A stretch of 64,000 nt of DNA from Vibrio tarriae (GTDB lineage: Bacteria; Pseudomonadota; Gammaproteobacteria; Enterobacterales; Vibrionaceae): positions 62,001 to 126,000 of the forward strand of contig NZ_CP022352.1 of NCBI RefSeq assembly GCF_002216685.1, written 5' to 3'. Below are positions 17,700 through 26,530 of this stretch, piece by piece (position 1 is the first letter of the stretch; each line of letters begins with the position of its first letter). The position numbers and the translations under genes are program-made. A model generated the notes under the pieces. That model had not been told where the DNA came from. It made no database searches and saw nothing but the letters and a program-made list of their open reading frames with translations.

Positions 17700-18573
17700 A
17701 CTAAGTGCAACACTAAAAAATAAAACGGTGAGCCGTCATAATCCCTATTTTTCCTCCCGCCAAGAAGTGAAAAAGAATGACTTATAAACAGCTCACCGAG
17801 GGTGAGAGATATACAATCGCGGCCTATAAAAAGCAAGGTCTCAGCTATACCCATATCGCCAAACTCACCGGAGGACATAAGAGTACGATTTCTCGCGAAA
17901 TTGCTCGCAACCGTTGTGCTTACGATGGAGCCTACCAGGCTTTTAAAGCCGACCAACGCACTCGGACAAGACGAAGTAAATCTAGGCGCAATCAGCGCAT
18001 TACTCAGCAGCAATATAACCAAGTCGTGCACTTTATTAAAAAAGACTGGAGCCCTGCTCAAGTGGTCGGAAGAATGAAACGATATAAACAACCCACCATT
18101 AGCCATGAGTCCATTTACCAGTACATCTGGCGAGATAAAGCCAATGGAGGCACGCTTTGGAAGCATCTAAGGCAATCAACCAAACAGCGGCGAAAGCGTT
18201 ATGCAGCCTACGATAGTCGAGGCTCGCCAATAAACGACATATCTCGGAACGACCCAAAAGTGTCGAAACACGTAAAACGCGTGGACACTGGGAAATTGAT
18301 ACGGTTATGGGGAAAGGCTCTAAACACTGTATCGTGACACTCGTTGAGCGCATGACCGGCTACACCCTGATTGGGCAAATGGACGACCGAACAACCGCAT
18401 CACTTAACCGGCGAACCATTCAGCTTATGAGTCGATTTGATGGTCTGTTTACCACCATTACCGCCGATAATGGCACTGAGTTTAACCAATATGAGCTTAT
18501 CGAAGCCGCCACCGATACTCGATTTTATTTTGCTAACCCACACCACTTTCATGTCAATATGTTTCGGCTCTGA
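17700..18573 (+). mobile_element. Truncated IS30-family element
   Basis: It contains a broken IS30-type transposase gene. The left part begins around GTGCAACACTAAAAAATAAAACGG, a plausible terminal repeat, but the right end is cut off inside the transposase at about 18573. It has removed the attC that should close the DUF1289 cassette. Confidence 0.7.
17777..18573 (+). pseudogene. IS30-family transposase, frameshifted and truncated
   Basis: The first 150 codons read MTYKQLTEGERYTIAAYKK, then the helix-turn-helix THIAKLTGGHKSTISREIARN and ISHESIYQYIW, all typical of IS30 transposases. Near 18222 the frame breaks: coding continues in another frame as LANKRHISERPKSVET, then HWEIDTVMGKG (first catalytic Asp) and TITADNGTEFNQYE (second Asp). 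It stops before the third acidic residue, with a few unrelated codons after NPHHFHV. It cannot make an active enzyme. Confidence 0.85.
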
Positions 18574-18612
18574 ACTCTAGCTAAGCTATTGATTAATATC
18601 TCTTGTTTTTCG

Positions 18613-18777
18613 CTATTTGTTATTTGTTGCACTACTCCAACGACATATCTCGTCAAGAGTCCTGCCACAACCTATGCAGATGTCTTTGTCATCTAAACAA
18701 CAATGACGAACACAAGGACTTTTATATGAACAAGTTTCAATTGGTTCAGCTCTTTTAACTTTTTGATTTTCAGACAT
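18613..18777 (-). CDS. DUF1289 small cysteine-rich protein
   Basis: A 54-residue protein from the ATG at 18777. It carries SPCVRHCCLDDKDICIGCGR and TLDEICRW, the DUF1289 signature with four spaced cysteines that suggest a bound metal. The longer frame reaching back to 18837 starts in the upstream leader and is less likely. Function of the family is unknown. It is a cassette gene whose own attC has been replaced by the IS30 fragment. Confidence 0.75.
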   Translation of the reverse strand: MSENQKVKRAEPIETCSYKSPCVRHCCLDDKDICIGCGRTLDEICRWSSATNNK

Positions 18778-18836
18778 AGTGCACCTCACGTCTGAATTAT
18801 AAGCGCAGAGCTGTGAAAATTTTTCAGAAAAACACA

Positions 18837-18959
18837 TAACGCCCGCCTAAGGGGCTGACAACGCATTACCACAAAACTCAAACACAACAGCCATAACCAC
18901 CGCGGCTCAATGGGACTGGAAACGCCGCGCGTTGACAGTCCCTCTTGAGGCGTTTGTTA
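18837..18959 (-). repeat. VCR attC
   Basis: Closes the interrupted DUF2867-like cassette; its final TAA is that gene's stop codon. The cassette-end sequence GTTATGCCTGTGCC has no full partner, because the IS3-family copy removed the cassette start. Confidence 0.95.
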
Positions 18960-19157
18960 TGCCTGTGCCAATGTTTTCAATGAACTAGGGACAATAAGCT
19001 TGTGAACTGGAGCAACAAAAAACATGTACACCTTACCAAACAAGTTATGTACGTGTACTACTGTGGTTGCATGTACTGTGATTTTGTCGCCAACTCGATC
19101 CAGCAGAAATGACACTCTTACATCAAGATGCTTGTCACTGTCCTCTAAGACAATTTC
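18957..19157 (-). pseudogene. DUF2867-like protein, C-terminal fragment
   Basis: About 66 codons remain, with EIVLEDSDKHLDVRVSFLLD and VGDKITVHATTVVHVHN near the end, which resemble the C-terminal half of DUF2867 proteins (normally about 150 residues). The N-terminal half is missing because an IS3-family element lies directly upstream; the apparent ATG falls inside the IS end. It uses the VCR TAA as stop. Function of the family is unknown. Confidence 0.6.
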
Positions 19158-19190
19158 TGGTGTACCCCACAAAAAGTAGACAGCACATAA

Positions 19191-20042
19191 CTACCTACTT
19201 TCGTACTCAACTGGGCTGACATACCCCAACGCTGAGTGTCTTCTTCTGCGATTGTAAAATACCTCGATGTATTCGAAGATGCCCATCCGAGCTTCTTCAA
19301 CAGTTTGATAGTCTTCTGCGTATATCAGTTCGACTTTCAGTCGACTGTAGAACGACTCCATCACCGCATTATCCCAACAGTTGCCCTGTCGACTCATGCT
19401 CGGTACACCTCCATGCTTGCGCATGAAGTCTTGATATTTATAGGCCCTGTATTGTACACCTCGGTCCGAGTGAATAATGACTCCCTTAGGCGGCTTACGT
19501 GACTCGAACGCCATTTTTAGAGCATTGGTGATGAGCTCGACTGTCATCGTTGTTTCTAGCGACCAACCCACAATGCGTCTTGAATGCAAGTCCATCACTG
19601 TCGCCAAGAAGAGCCAACGACTCTTCACCCAGATATACGTAATGTCCGTGACCCACTTCTGATTGGGTGTCTCTGATTCAAAGTCTCTTCGCAGTAAATT
19701 GTCGGCAACATTCGTCATAGCCGCTACATCCTTGCTGTATTTAAACCCTTTACCATTACGTGCCATGATACCTTTTTCCTTCATGATATCAGCCACATAG
19801 TTCACGCAGCAGGCATAGCCTGCTTCGTTTAGCTCTTCGGCTATGCGCACTGAACCGTAACGCGCCCGATATTGGGCAAAGGTACACATCACTAGCTGTT
19901 CAAAGCGCTCTCGCCGCTTTGAACGCTCACTCGGCGTATGATGACACCATTTATAGTAACCGCCTCGACTCACTTCTAAGGTGCGGCACATTAAGCTAAT
20001 CGAGTACTCGCCGGTGTAGCTTTCAATGAACTCGTACTTCAC
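19191..20042 (-). CDS. IS3-family transposase OrfB (copy 1)
   Basis: Protein of 283 residues identical to the copy-2 OrfB at 22319, where motifs are described. Reads from a GTG that overlaps the OrfA stop. Confidence 0.95.
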   Translation of the reverse strand: MKYEFIESYTGEYSISLMCRTLEVSRGGYYKWCHHTPSERSKRRERFEQLVMCTFAQYRARYGSVRIAEELNEAGYACCVNYVADIMKEKGIMARNGKGFKYSKDVAAMTNVADNLLRRDFESETPNQKWVTDITYIWVKSRWLFLATVMDLHSRRIVGWSLETTMTVELITNALKMAFESRKPPKGVIIHSDRGVQYRAYKYQDFMRKHGGVPSMSRQGNCWDNAVMESFYSRLKVELIYAEDYQTVEEARMGIFEYIEVFYNRRRRHSALGYVSPVEYESR

Positions 20043-20347
20043 TCTTGCTGCTTCGCGAAGTACGCCGAGACCTTTTTTAGGAATTCCATTTCATCTTTGA
20101 GCCGCTTGTTCTCGCGCCTTAGCGCTCGAAGCTCTTCGGACTCTTTCTTCGAATAATCGACACCATCTAAGGTGTTAAACTGTTTATCAGATAGGCGTGT
20201 GAACTGGCGCTTCCAGTTCCGGATCTGCTGGGCACTGATACCCAGCTCTTTAGCAACAGAGACGGCAGTTCGGCCGGGAAGGCTGGCCAGCCGAACTGCT
20301 TCTTTGCGAAACTCTTCGGTGTACGCTGGATTACGATGTTTAGCCAT
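20039..20347 (-). CDS. IS3-family transposase OrfA (copy 1)
   Basis: Protein of 102 residues identical to OrfA of copy 2 at 22014. Confidence 0.95.
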   Translation of the reverse strand: MAKHRNPAYTEEFRKEAVRLASLPGRTAVSVAKELGISAQQIRNWKRQFTRLSDKQFNTLDGVDYSKKESEELRALRRENKRLKDEMEFLKKVSAYFAKQQE

Positions 20348-20438
20348 AAATCACCTCTCAATTAGACCCTAGATCTAACTTAGTAAAGTGTCTACTAAAC
20401 GTGGGGTACTCGGGCCAATTATGAACAAGGAAGTTCAG

Positions 20439-20891
20439 ATGAAAGTGATTGAAGCGAGTGTTTCAAATTTAGATGACATTGCGATCTTATTTGATGCCTA
20501 TCGTCAGTTTTATGAGCAAGAAAGTGATATTCAAGGCGCTAGAAATTTTATCGAGATGCACATGAAAAATGGTGACTCAGTGATTTTTCTAGCCTTATCA
20601 GAAGGTAATGAGCCTCTAGGTTTTGCGCAGCTATATCCTTCCTTTTCCTCAGTTGCGATGAAAAGGATGTGGTATTTAAACGATCTGTATGTGTCTGAGA
20701 ATGCACGTAAAAAAGGTGTCAGCAGAGCTTTACTACAGAAAGTTGCTTCTTTTGCCAAAGACACAGACGCGATAACAGTCAAACTGGCGACAGCGGTATC
20801 CAATGAAAAAGCTAAATCGCTTTATGAGTCTGAAGGTTATGTGAAAGTCACAGCCTTTGAACATTACACTCAACGGGTAAAATTGGCATAA
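20439..20891 (+). CDS. GNAT N-acetyltransferase, inverted cassette
   Basis: A 150-residue GNAT protein: MKVIEASVSNLDDIAILFDAY at the start and the acetyl-CoA motif SENARKKGVSRALLQKV at about residues 85-101. I chose the ATG at 20439 because AAGGAAG lies 6-12 bases upstream; the ATG at 20421 is possible, and a still longer frame starts inside the IS and is an artefact. The stop is the TAA of the following VCR. The leader GCCAATT pairs with AATTGGCATAAC before its attC, which shows that only GTTAT of the cassette start is missing at the IS border. Confidence 0.85.
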   Translation: MKVIEASVSNLDDIAILFDAYRQFYEQESDIQGARNFIEMHMKNGDSVIFLALSEGNEPLGFAQLYPSFSSVAMKRMWYLNDLYVSENARKKGVSRALLQKVASFAKDTDAITVKLATAVSNEKAKSLYESEGYVKVTAFEHYTQRVKLA

Positions 20892-21011
20892 CAAACGCCT
20901 CAAGAGGGACTGTCAACGCGCGGCGTTTCCAGTCCCATTGAGCCGCGGTGGTTCCGGCTGTTGTGTTTGAGTTTAGTGGTAATGCGTTGCCAGCCCCTTA
21001 GGCGGGCGTTA
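20889..21011 (+). repeat. VCR attC, inverted orientation
   Basis: Reads TAACAAACGCCTC...GGCGGGCGTTA on the plus strand, opposite to the main array. Closes the GNAT cassette at 20439. Confidence 0.97.
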
Positions 21012-21085
21012 TGCTTATGCACCATGAGGAGTATCGTAGTATGATGCACGTTACAAATATTCGAATATTAATAAAAAGGTGAGAG

Positions 21086-21805
21086 TTGAATAATCCCGCT
21101 GAAAAAATGTTGTTAGTTGCATTACAACTAAGAGATCATAGATATAGTCAAACTAAAATTCGTAATATTTGGCAAGAGGTTCTGGATGTGAAGGATGGTT
21201 CAACATCTGATCTCTATCGTGAAATCGCAGCTATATTTGATTTGCCAGAATTTATTCGAGAGGCACTTAATGCTATTGATTACCCAGTAGAAACACTCGA
21301 GCCACCATTGAAAAAGCTAGATCATTTGTTCGATAACTTAGAGTTCAATAGTTCGGGAAGTATATTCATACAGCAAATAAGTGATGATGTCATAAGGTCT
21401 TTAGAACAAGCTAAGTGGATCATTGATCACCCAAATTTCAGTAAATTTAGCGCAAGCGAATTGACAACTTTGAACGAGCTTTGTGATGAATTGAAGACCT
21501 TATTTGAAAGTATTTCAGATATCGAAAACTTAGACGTTGAACTGAAAGAGTTCTTAGATATATACATTGCTCAATTAATATCTGGGATTGAAGAATATTT
21601 AACGACTAATAATGTTCAGAGTTTAAAAATTGCTGCTACATCTGCCTTTTCTGTATTAGGTTTAGAGCGTTCAATTCTTGATGCAGCACAAACAACCCAG
21701 GAAGGTGTGATTTTTCGAACAGTGTTATTCAAAATACTCGATTTTATCGGGTACGGTAATGACATTAAGCAACTTGCTGATAACCTTCAACTTTTGACGG
21801 GCTAG
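21086..21805 (+). CDS. Hypothetical cassette protein, inverted cassette
   Basis: I do not recognise this 239-residue protein. It is mostly helical and acidic, without signal peptide, and has one moderately hydrophobic stretch (SLKIAATSAFSVLGLERSIL) near residue 180. The proposed start is TTG at 21086 behind AAGGTGAG; an alternative ATG lies 7 codons later at MLLVALQ. The first 40 residues (LLVALQLRDHRYSQTKIRNIWQ) may be a small helical domain. Its cassette is complete, with end repeats GTTATGCTT/AAGCATAAC. Confidence 0.7.
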   Translation: MNNPAEKMLLVALQLRDHRYSQTKIRNIWQEVLDVKDGSTSDLYREIAAIFDLPEFIREALNAIDYPVETLEPPLKKLDHLFDNLEFNSSGSIFIQQISDDVIRSLEQAKWIIDHPNFSKFSASELTTLNELCDELKTLFESISDIENLDVELKEFLDIYIAQLISGIEEYLTTNNVQSLKIAATSAFSVLGLERSILDAAQTTQEGVIFRTVLFKILDFIGYGNDIKQLADNLQLLTG

Positions 21806-21818
21806 TGCAAAATAAGCA

Positions 21819-21941
21819 TAACAAACGCCTCAAGAGGGACTGTCAACGCGTGGCGTTTCCAGTCCCATTGAGTCGAAGTGGTTACGGTTGTTGTGTTTGA
21901 GTTTAGTGGTAGTGCGTTGTCAGCCCCTTAGGCGGGCGTTA
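21819..21941 (+). repeat. VCR attC, inverted orientation
   Basis: Closes the cassette of the 239-residue protein. It is followed by GTTATGCGAC, the start of another cassette that the IS cuts off after six bases. Confidence 0.97.
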
Positions 21942-22013
21942 TGCGACCCGAGTACCCCACGTTTAGTAGACACTTTACTAAGTTAGATCTAGGGTCTAAT
22001 TGAGAGGTGATTT

Positions 22014-22322
22014 ATGGCTAAACATCGTAATCCAGCGTACACCGAAGAGTTTCGCAAAGAAGCAGTTCGGCTGGCCAGCCTTCCCGGCCGAACTGCCGTC
22101 TCTGTTGCTAAAGAGCTGGGTATCAGTGCCCAGCAGATCCGGAACTGGAAGCGCCAGTTCACACGCCTATCTGATAAACAGTTTAACACCTTAGATGGTG
22201 TCGATTATTCGAAGAAAGAGTCCGAAGAGCTTCGAGCGCTAAGGCGCGAGAACAAGCGGCTCAAAGATGAAATGGAATTCCTAAAAAAGGTCTCGGCGTA
22301 CTTCGCGAAGCAGCAAGAGTGA
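22014..22322 (+). CDS. IS3-family transposase OrfA (copy 2)
   Basis: A 102-residue protein with a helix-turn-helix (RTAVSVAKELGISAQQIRNW) that binds the IS ends, and a C-terminal leucine-zipper-like helix. Near its end lies A AAA AAG at 22283-22289, the classic -1 slippery heptamer of IS3 elements, in the correct frame. A -1 shift there would fuse OrfA to OrfB and make the active OrfAB transposase. GAGAGG lies upstream of the ATG. Confidence 0.95.
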   Translation: MAKHRNPAYTEEFRKEAVRLASLPGRTAVSVAKELGISAQQIRNWKRQFTRLSDKQFNTLDGVDYSKKESEELRALRRENKRLKDEMEFLKKVSAYFAKQQE

Positions 22323-23170
22323 AGTACGAGTTCATTGAAAGCTACACCGGCGAGTACTCGATTAGCTTAATGTGCCGCACCTTAGAAGTGAGTCGAGGCG
22401 GTTACTATAAATGGTGTCATCATACGCCGAGTGAGCGTTCAAAGCGGCGAGAGCGCTTTGAACAGCTAGTGATGTGTACCTTTGCCCAATATCGGGCGCG
22501 TTACGGTTCAGTGCGCATAGCCGAAGAGCTAAACGAAGCAGGCTATGCCTGCTGCGTGAACTATGTGGCTGATATCATGAAGGAAAAAGGTATCATGGCA
22601 CGTAATGGTAAAGGGTTTAAATACAGCAAGGATGTAGCGGCTATGACGAATGTTGCCGACAATTTACTGCGAAGAGACTTTGAATCAGAGACACCCAATC
22701 AGAAGTGGGTCACGGACATTACGTATATCTGGGTGAAGAGTCGTTGGCTCTTCTTGGCGACAGTGATGGACTTGCATTCAAGACGCATTGTGGGTTGGTC
22801 GCTAGAAACAACGATGACAGTCGAGCTCATCACCAATGCTCTAAAAATGGCGTTCGAGTCACGTAAGCCGCCTAAGGGAGTCATTATTCACTCGGACCGA
22901 GGTGTACAATACAGGGCCTATAAATATCAAGACTTCATGCGCAAGCATGGAGGTGTACCGAGCATGAGTCGACAGGGCAACTGTTGGGATAATGCGGTGA
23001 TGGAGTCGTTCTACAGTCGACTGAAAGTCGAACTGATATACGCAGAAGACTATCAAACTGTTGAAGAAGCTCGGATGGGCATCTTCGAATACATCGAGGT
23101 ATTTTACAATCGCAGAAGAAGACACTCAGCGTTGGGGTATGTCAGCCCAGTTGAGTACGAAAGTAGGTAG
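22319..23170 (+). CDS. IS3-family transposase OrfB (copy 2)
   Basis: A 283-residue catalytic subunit. It starts at a GTG overlapping the OrfA stop, in the -1 frame relative to OrfA. It has the HTH_21 segment (about residues 45-105) and an rve integrase core with the DDE residues in WVTDITYIW, IIHSDRGVQY and DNAVMESFYSRLK. The protein is identical in all four copies, which indicates recent spread in this genome. Confidence 0.95.
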   Translation: MKYEFIESYTGEYSISLMCRTLEVSRGGYYKWCHHTPSERSKRRERFEQLVMCTFAQYRARYGSVRIAEELNEAGYACCVNYVADIMKEKGIMARNGKGFKYSKDVAAMTNVADNLLRRDFESETPNQKWVTDITYIWVKSRWLFLATVMDLHSRRIVGWSLETTMTVELITNALKMAFESRKPPKGVIIHSDRGVQYRAYKYQDFMRKHGGVPSMSRQGNCWDNAVMESFYSRLKVELIYAEDYQTVEEARMGIFEYIEVFYNRRRRHSALGYVSPVEYESR

Positions 23171-23203
23171 TTATGTGCTGTCTACTTTTTGTGGGGTACA
23201 CCA

Positions 23204-23588
23204 GATCCCATTTGTTTCCATAAAGATCTTGGAACACAACCACTATCCCATACTCTTCTACTCGTGGTTCTTCATTAAAAACAACACCATTGGTCTTCAT
23301 CAACTCATAATCTCGCCAGAAGTTATTCGTTTGTAGAAACAGAAAAACACGACCTCCAGTCTGATTACCTACAAATTGAGCTTGCTCTTCGGTACTTGCT
23401 TGAGCAAGAAGTAGGTTCGTTCCATTCGAGTTTGGCGGCGAAACTTGAACCCAACGTTTACCACCACCCAAATCGGTATCTTCAACCAAACTGAACTGAA
23501 GCTTTTTTGTATAGAACTCAATGGCATCATCGTAGTTTTCTACGACAAGTGCGATATTGCCGATTTGCTGTTGAACGACTTTAGACAT
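23204..23588 (-). pseudogene. VOC (glyoxalase/bleomycin-resistance fold) protein, truncated by IS
   Basis: The first ~128 codons are nearly identical to the intact genes at 37490 and 42345, beginning MSKVVQQQIGNIALVVEN. At GNKWDL the frame enters the IS3-family copy and adds about 20 foreign residues, so the last few native residues and its attC are missing. Most of the VOC fold remains, so partial function cannot be excluded. Confidence 0.85.
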
Positions 23589-23652
23589 GCTGATTTCTCA
23601 AGATTTCAAAAGCTGAATTCTACACTACTTCGAGATTTTTCGAGAAAGCACA

Positions 23653-23774
23653 TAACGCCCGCCTAAGGGGCTGGCAACGCATGCCACTAAACTCAAACAC
23701 AACAACGGCAACCACCGCGGCTCATTGGGACTGGAAACGCCGCGCGTTGACAGTCCCTCTTGAGGCGTTTGTTA
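23653..23774 (-). repeat. VCR attC
   Basis: Closes the ClbS/DfsB-family cassette; end repeats GTTATGTGAAT/ATTCACATAAC. Confidence 0.97.
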
Positions 23775-23784
23775 TGTGAATTAC

Positions 23785-24312
23785 CTACCGAAGCCTGTTG
23801 TTTTTGTTAAAGCGCCTAACTTTGGCTCGCATATTCTTCATTGGTGATGACGTGTTGAACTGGATCATTCGACCAAATGTCCATTGTTCATACCACGTCG
23901 TTTCATACAATTCTTCATTGCTTAAACTTGTGACTAACAAGATAAGCTTGTTTATTGTTGAGTCTAACTCCTGAAGTAAGTCCTCGTATTGCCAATCACG
24001 GTACTGATCGTGAAAACTGACTGCCAACAATCCAAGCTGATTCCATTTATAACCCGTGTCAGGAAAATCGACTGGCAAACCTTGAGACTTCAAACTGTGC
24101 CATTTCAAAACCAAGTTTCCCCAACCAACAAGATAAGCGACTGTGTCACAAACGCTAATTTGTGTTCCTTTTACGTTACCCTCAATTTCACACTGACGTG
24201 CCATTGATGCTGGAACGCTCCGATAGTCGTCCATAAGTTTCGGGAATATAGAATTTATCGCTGTGAGCAACTCATCTTTTGATTCTGGAACTGAAGACAT
24301 TATTTTCTCCAT
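23785..24312 (-). CDS. ClbS/DfsB family four-helix protein
   Basis: A 175-residue soluble protein. SKDELLTAINSIFPKLMDDY, ISVCDTVAYLVGWGNLVLKWH and YKWNQLGLLAVSFHDQYRD follow the ClbS/DfsB (DinB-like bundle) family pattern. ClbS protects cells from colibactin; for this homologue no substrate is known. A second in-frame ATG (MSSVPESK, 24300) is equally likely as the start. Complete cassette. Confidence 0.7.
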   Translation of the reverse strand: MEKIMSSVPESKDELLTAINSIFPKLMDDYRSVPASMARQCEIEGNVKGTQISVCDTVAYLVGWGNLVLKWHSLKSQGLPVDFPDTGYKWNQLGLLAVSFHDQYRDWQYEDLLQELDSTINKLILLVTSLSNEELYETTWYEQWTFGRMIQFNTSSPMKNMRAKVRRFNKNNRLR

Positions 24313-24317
24313 TCACA

Positions 24318-24440
24318 TAACGCCCGCCTAAGGGGCTGACAACGCATTACCACTAAACTCAAACACAACAACTGCAACCACCGCGGCTCATTGGGACTGG
24401 AAACGCCGCGCGTTGACAGTCCCTCTTGAGGCGTTTGTTA
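24318..24440 (-). repeat. VCR attC
   Basis: Closes recurring cassette c1; end repeats GTTAGTTTC/GAAACTAAC. Confidence 0.97.
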
Positions 24441-24853
24441 GTTTCGTAGCCCATTGTTTAGCAATAAGTTTTTAAACACATTTGCTAGAAAGTGATTTTA
24501 CGCAAATGCATCAAACAAACACACGTCCAACGCCAAAAGCTGTGAAGTTGGCTGCCAAAACTCAAAACGGTCAAGGTTAAGTTGGCCACTTACCGAATCA
24601 ACGACAAAGAAAGCACGCTCACAGCAATGATGCCGCTTTTGTGAAACCAAACTTGCAGTGTGGAACATCCAACAACGTTGAAGCATCGAGGCTTGTTAGT
24701 TTTCAGCAACTTTGAAACTGCTGAACTTCCAACACTTTCTACCGAATCAGCATCAGACTTAAACCCAAAAGCCAAATTGTGCAGCTTGAACGATAAAGGC
24801 TGAATTTTCAGAATCTTGCGCGTGAATTTTTGATAATTTTTCCTGATAGAAAC
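24441..24853 (-). repeat. Recurring DUF645-like cassette c1
   Basis: First full copy of a ~410-bp cassette found 19 times in the window. On the minus strand a frame of 62 codons (24498-24686) starts MLQRCWMFHTASLVSQ and ends SQLLALDVCLFDAFA. Only the last ~30-45 codons of this frame are conserved between copies; the rest shifts frame by small indels. The ending resembles DUF645, a family I recall only from V. cholerae integrons. Whether it is translated is unclear. Near the left end lies the conserved TCGTAGCC(C/T)ATTGTTT block. Confidence 0.7.
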
Positions 24854-24976
24854 TAACGCCCGCCTAAGGGGCTGACAACGCATTACCACCAAATTCAAAC
24901 ACAACAACTGCAACCACCACGGCTCAATGGGACTGGAAACGCTACGCGTTGACAGTCCCTCTTGAGGCGTTTGTTA
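24854..24976 (-). repeat. VCR attC
   Basis: Closes recurring cassette c2; end repeats GTTAGCTTC/GAAGCTAAC. Confidence 0.97.
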
Positions 24977-25389
24977 GCTTCGTAGCCCATTGTTTACCAA
25001 TGACTTTTTAAACACATTTGCTTGAAATGCATTTTACGCAAAAGCATCACTCAAACACACGTCAAACGCCAAAAGCTGTGAAGTGAGCTGCCAAAACTTG
25101 CAGTGATCAAGGTTAAGTTGGCCACTTACTGCATTTCCGACAAAGAACGCGCGATTTCAGCGACGATGCTGCTTTTTGTGAAACCAAGCTGCCAGTGTTG
25201 AACATCCAACAACATTGAAGCATCGAGACTTGATGGTTTTCAGCGACTTTGAAACTGCTGAGCATTCAACACTTTCTACCAAGTCAGAATCCGACAAACT
25301 CGGAAGCCAACTTGTGCAATTTGAACGCTAAAAGCTTATTTTTCAGAACGATTGAGTTTGGATTTTGATGATTCCAGCCTTTAAGAAGC
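24977..25389 (-). repeat. Recurring DUF645-like cassette c2
   Basis: The conserved frame is open over its last ~42 codons (RAFFVGNAVSGQLNL... to FDVCLSDAFA) behind a TGA, with no obvious start codon. Very similar to c15 at 55310. Confidence 0.7.
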
Positions 25390-25512
25390 TAACGCCCGCC
25401 TAAGGGGCTGACAACGCATTACCACTGAACTCAAACATAACAGCCATAACCACCGCGGCTCAATGGGACTGGAAACGCCACGCGTTGACAGTCCCTCTTG
25501 AGGCGTTTGTTA
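25390..25512 (-). repeat. VCR attC
   Basis: Closes the HNH-like cassette; end repeats GTTATGTGC/GCACATAAC. Confidence 0.97.
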
Positions 25513-25525
25513 TGTGCGCACTAAA

Positions 25526-26389
25526 TTAGAGCTTGGAACTTAGAATAGCCCGACCTATAGGACTACTAACGAGATTTTCTGGTTGTTGTTTAGCAAGGTT
25601 GCTCTTAATGATGCTCTGCTGTTTATCACTAATATCTGTACGACTAGCAACCATTCTTCGAGCGCCATCCAACATACGATGAAGAACATAATCGTTCAAT
25701 TCAATTGAACAAGGCTTGAGAACACCACTTTGATGATTAATACGTGAACTACGCCAACCTTTTTGAGTTTTTGTATAAACTGGGCAAAGAACCAAAAACT
25801 TGAGGAACTTAATGTATACGAATATTACAATATCACTTGCTACCACATCGTATTCAATTGCTCTAGTTGTATATAAATTAAACTCTGACTCTTTAATCCC
25901 ATTAATATAGCCTGAGCTTGAATGAGCTGTATCCAATAGAATCATATGCTGACGCTGTTCATTTGGGTGAGGAATTTCACCCAAGAGATAACGAGACAAA
26001 TTATTAAGAGCTTTGGGTACATATGAAATCAAACTATTTTCAATATAACTTAATCTATTTTCTACGTATGAAAGCTTCAAGCAGCGAAACGATAGTGAAG
26101 CTAAGAACTTTGATAAGTCTGAGTCATATGAAAATTCAGATTTCTCACCCTTCTCATAAGGGTAGAAAATATTGTTTGCAAACGAAGTTTCCCAACGACT
26201 AAATAAGTCTTCACATTCACCGCAAAGAAACGGCACTTTCTCACCATCTTGAACTATACGATTCGGGTTCACAACTGAGCGGATGTTACCAGTCGGTGAG
26301 CTCTTTTTTTGATAACGGAACAGGAACTTGGGCAAAATATGGCTAAGTTCTAGCTCTGCTTCACAACTACATAATGAACACTTACTCAT
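25526..26389 (-). CDS. HNH-like zinc-finger protein, possible defence nuclease
   Basis: A 287-residue protein whose N-terminus holds two CxxC pairs around a histidine: MSKCSLCSCEAELELSHILP and, at about residues 55-60, FLCGECEDLF. This is the metal-binding frame of HNH/ENDOVII-type nucleases. The remaining 220 residues are helical with a hydrophobic middle (DIVIFVYIKFLKFLVLCPVY) and are not recognisable to me. Similar HNH-headed proteins occur in phage-defence islands, so a defence role is plausible but inferred. Its cassette is complete. Confidence 0.6.
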   Translation of the reverse strand: MSKCSLCSCEAELELSHILPKFLFRYQKKSSPTGNIRSVVNPNRIVQDGEKVPFLCGECEDLFSRWETSFANNIFYPYEKGEKSEFSYDSDLSKFLASLSFRCLKLSYVENRLSYIENSLISYVPKALNNLSRYLLGEIPHPNEQRQHMILLDTAHSSSGYINGIKESEFNLYTTRAIEYDVVASDIVIFVYIKFLKFLVLCPVYTKTQKGWRSSRINHQSGVLKPCSIELNDYVLHRMLDGARRMVASRTDISDKQQSIIKSNLAKQQPENLVSSPIGRAILSSKL

Positions 26390-26408
26390 AATTCAGCCTC
26401 AAAGCACA

Positions 26409-26530
26409 TAACGCCCGCCTAAGGGGCTGGCAACGCATTATCACTAAACTCAAACACAACAACCATAACCACCGCGGCTCATTAGGACTGGAAACGCTAC
26501 GCGTTGACAGTCCCTTTGAGGCGTTTGTTA
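26409..26530 (-). repeat. VCR attC
   Basis: Closes recurring cassette c3; end repeats GTTAGCTTC/GAAGCTAAC. One base shorter than usual in CCCTTTGAGG. Confidence 0.97.

Larger units (their letters stand above)
19158..20413 (-). mobile_element. IS3-family insertion sequence, copy 1
   Basis: 1256 bp, with the same two-gene content as the other three copies. Ends are TGGTGTACCCCAC and, reversed, CCGAGTACCCCAC. Flanks are TTTC and GCCA, so there is no target duplication; both flanking genes or cassettes lost sequence. It forms the left border of the inverted segment. Confidence 0.95.
21948..23203 (+). mobile_element. IS3-family insertion sequence, copy 2
   Basis: 1256 bp, in inverse orientation to copies 1, 3 and 4. 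Left flank ends CGAC, right flank starts GATC, so there is no target duplication. It interrupts a VOC-protein gene on its right and forms the right border of the inverted segment. Confidence 0.95.

Noticed and set aside
19236..19502. 88-codon frame MSSSAIVKYLDVFEDAHPSF, found with each IS copy
   Set aside because: Antisense to OrfB of the IS3-family element; repeated only because the IS is.
20388..20438. N-terminal extension of the inverted GNAT gene
   Set aside because: The extra codons come from the IS end; a good ribosome-binding site precedes the ATG at 20439.
24590..24913. 107-codon frame starting MQLLCLNLVVMRCQPLRRAL
   Set aside because: The start lies in a VCR and the frame runs through part of recurring cassette c1 in a phase not kept in other copies.
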